Source of the DNA: Chloroflexota bacterium | GTDB lineage: Bacteria > Chloroflexota > UBA6077 > FW602-bin22 > JACQUS01 | Length of the DNA stretch: 6,712 bases | Assembly: GCA_016210125.1 (NCBI GenBank) | Contig: JACQUS010000352.1 | Location: 1 to 6,712, forward strand | Direction: 5' to 3' | Shown here: positions 5,288 to 6,712 of the stretch, piece by piece | Position numbering within the stretch: position 1 is the stretch's first letter | Layout of the letters: the number at the start of each line of letters is the position of its first letter | Translations under genes and position numbers: made by a program | The notes under the pieces: generated by a model | Told to the model about the DNA's origin: nothing | The model's database searches: none | Seen by the model: the letters and a program-made list of their open reading frames with translations, nothing else

Positions 5288-5952
5288 TGCGCCACGTCGC
5301 GGCGCTCGTCTGGAAGGATGTGCTGGTCGAGGCGCGGTCGCGCGAGCTGGTCGCCGGCACAGCGGTCTTTGCGCTGCTCGTGCTGCTGGTTTTCAGCTTC
5401 TCTTTCGATCTGCGCGGCCCGCAGGCGCAGGCGGCCGTGCCTGGTATGCTCTGGGTAACCGTGCTGTTCGCGGCGATGTTGGGGATGACCCGCACGTTCC
5501 AGAGCGAGCTGGAGAGCGGCGCGCTCGACGGCCTCCTCGCTAGCCCGGTGGATCGCGGGACGCTCTACTTGGGTAAGCTTGTAGCTAACCTGATCTTCGC
5601 CCTGGCGGTCGCGCTCCTGGTGCTGCTGGCGGCGGGACTCGTGTTCAACGCAGCCACGATCGGCGCAGGCCCGCTGGCGGTCGTCGCGCTTGGCACGGTG
5701 GGCATCGTCGCCGTCACCACGGTGCTCGCCGCGGCGACGGTGCGCAGCCGCGCGCGCGAGCTTCTGCTGCCACTGCTGGCCGTACCGCTGCTGGTGCCGG
5801 TGGTGATCGGCGGGGTCGAGGAGCTGGCCCTGGCGCTGGCCGTGGCGACGGAGACGGCGACCCGCCCGCCGTGGCCGGGCCTCCTGGCCGCTTTCGACGT
5901 CATCTTCGTCGCCGCGGGCTACCTGGTGTTCGAGTTCGTCATCGAGGAGTGA
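5287..5952 (+). CDS. ccmB: Heme exporter permease CcmB
   Basis: This is the membrane subunit partnering CcmA. The 221-residue length matches E. coli CcmB (220). About six hydrophobic segments are visible (near 22-40, 50-67, 98-117, 125-150, 157-190 and 200-218). The soluble-face motif FQSELESGALDGLLASPVDRGTLYLGKL (71-98 region) is the family hallmark contacting the ATPase. The ATG at 5287 is preferred to the GTG one codon earlier because GGAGGT (5276-5281) sits five bases before it. It overlaps the ccmA stop (TGATG), and its own TGA overlaps a ccmC ATG in the same way, so stoichiometric coupled translation of A, B and C is likely. Confidence 0.93.
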   Translation: MRHVAALVWKDVLVEARSRELVAGTAVFALLVLLVFSFSFDLRGPQAQAAVPGMLWVTVLFAAMLGMTRTFQSELESGALDGLLASPVDRGTLYLGKLVANLIFALAVALLVLLAAGLVFNAATIGAGPLAVVALGTVGIVAVTTVLAAATVRSRARELLLPLLAVPLLVPVVIGGVEELALALAVATETATRPPWPGLLAAFDVIFVAAGYLVFEFVIEE

Positions 5953-6692
5953 TGGCTGCTATGTCACATCTCACCGCCCCGGCGTCGCAGCGCGCCGCTG
6001 AGGTGCGGGCGCGGCCGGCGCTCTTCGACTGGCTGGCCGTCGCCAGCGGACTGGCGATGTTGCTGGCGCTCTACCTGGCGCTCGGGTACGCGCCGACCGA
6101 CCGCGTGCAGGGCGTGGCGCAGCGCATCTACTACGTCCACGTTCCCTTGGCGTGGATCGCCTATCTGGCCTTCGTCATCGTCGCCGCCGCCAGCGCGCTC
6201 TACCTCTGGCGGCGCGCCGAGCGGTGGGACTGCCTGGCCCGCGCCAGCGCCGAGGTCGGCGTCGTGTACACGACGCTCGTGCTGGTCACCGGCTCGCTCT
6301 GGGGCAAGCCGATCTGGGGCACGTGGTGGACCTGGGACGCGCGGCTGACGACGACCCTGGTTCTGTGGTTCATCTACGTCGGCTACCTGATGCTGCGTGC
6401 CTACACAGCCGACCTGCCGCAAGGCCCACGCTACGCTGCCGTGCTGGGCATTCTGGGCATCATCGATATCCCGATAGTCCACCAGTCAGTCGTCTGGTGG
6501 CGCGGGCTGCATCCAGAGGCCGTCGCGGCGCGGCTGAGCGGCCCGGCTATGCCGCCTGAGATGCAAGTTGCCCTAGTGGCCGGGCTGGTGGCCTTCACGC
6601 TGCTGTTCGCGCTCTTGCTCGTACAGCGTTATCGCGTCGAGGTCGCGCGCCGCACGATCGACGCGCTGCGCGCCGCCCATGGTGAGGAGTAG
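5952..6692 (+). CDS. ccmC: Heme-handling protein CcmC
   Basis: CcmC presents heme to CcmE through its periplasmic tryptophan-rich loop. The protein is 246 residues (E. coli 245) with six membrane segments expected. The visible heme-binding features are the first conserved histidine in YYVHVPLAW (His63), the WWD-type loop WGKPIWGTWWTWDARLT (117-133), and the second conserved histidine in SVVWWRGLH (His187). All key residues are present, so this protein looks fully functional. Two starts are close together: the ATG at 5952 overlaps the ccmB stop, while the ATG at 5961 (MSHLTAP) is 11 bases after GAGGAG (5944-5949). Either is plausible, and the longer is given. It is the third gene of the intact ccmABC block. 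Confidence 0.94.
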   Translation: MAAMSHLTAPASQRAAEVRARPALFDWLAVASGLAMLLALYLALGYAPTDRVQGVAQRIYYVHVPLAWIAYLAFVIVAAASALYLWRRAERWDCLARASAEVGVVYTTLVLVTGSLWGKPIWGTWWTWDARLTTTLVLWFIYVGYLMLRAYTADLPQGPRYAAVLGILGIIDIPIVHQSVVWWRGLHPEAVAARLSGPAMPPEMQVALVAGLVAFTLLFALLLVQRYRVEVARRTIDALRAAHGEE

Positions 6693-6698
6693 AGCGGC

Positions 6699-6712
6699 AT
6701 GCAGCCTGGACA
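6699..6712 (+). CDS. Start of a further gene, possibly CcmD-like (truncated by window edge)
   Basis: Seven bases after the ccmC stop an ATG begins MQPG and then the window ends. A GGAG (6686-6689) lies nine bases upstream, inside the end of ccmC. Small CcmD-like membrane proteins often follow ccmC, but four residues cannot identify the gene. Confidence 0.35.

Noticed and set aside
1..6712. CRISPR arrays, tRNA, rRNA, insertion sequences or phage genes
   Set aside because: No regularly spaced repeats with unique spacers, no tRNA- or rRNA-like stretches and no transposase or integrase motifs were seen on either strand.

Overview
The window is very GC-rich, and its genes are tightly packed, often overlapping by one to four bases. 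It looks like chromosomal DNA from a bacterium, most likely a member of the Chloroflexota (Thermomicrobia-like). That placement is inferred from gene content: a cysteine-type CcmE, a DUF2007 protein and a zinc-ribbon small protein inside a cytochrome c maturation cluster, and a DUF4015-type putative glycoside hydrolase. No marker gene settles the taxonomy.

Left part, minus strand (1-1838): rpiA (ribose-5-phosphate isomerase A) is followed, with a one-base stop/start overlap, by a large exported or membrane-anchored protein that runs off the left edge. That protein has an N-terminal membrane segment, a Pro/Thr hexapeptide linker, two carboxypeptidase-regulatory-like beta-sandwich domains and the start of a DUF4015 putative glycoside hydrolase domain. 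A compact divergent intergenic region (about 1839-1927) separates this operon from the next one and carries promoter-like elements facing both ways.

Right part, plus strand (1928-6712): a cytochrome c maturation (System I, Ccm) operon. The order is a shortened CcmG/DsbE-like thioredoxin-fold protein, a DUF2007 protein, ccmE (heme chaperone), a small zinc-ribbon ORF with no ordinary start codon, a dispersed-type hairpin repeat, an exported carboxypeptidase-regulatory-like membrane protein, ccmA, ccmB, ccmC, and the first codons of another gene, possibly ccmD-like. CcmA, CcmB and CcmC supply the heme-handling ABC module that loads heme onto CcmE. CcmG would normally reduce apocytochrome cysteines, and CcmF/CcmH would perform the ligation.

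The notable point is that the operon looks altered. The CcmG-like protein keeps its membrane anchor and its C-terminal thioredoxin half but has lost the segment that should hold the CXXC active site. No CcmF or CcmH is present. The small zinc-ribbon ORF after ccmE begins with residues that resemble a CcmF N-terminus. CcmE has Cys in place of the heme-binding His, as in the CXXXY subclass, but the tyrosine is Phe. These could mark a variant pathway, recent deletion decay with the missing genes elsewhere, or assembly collapse. The sequence alone cannot decide between them.
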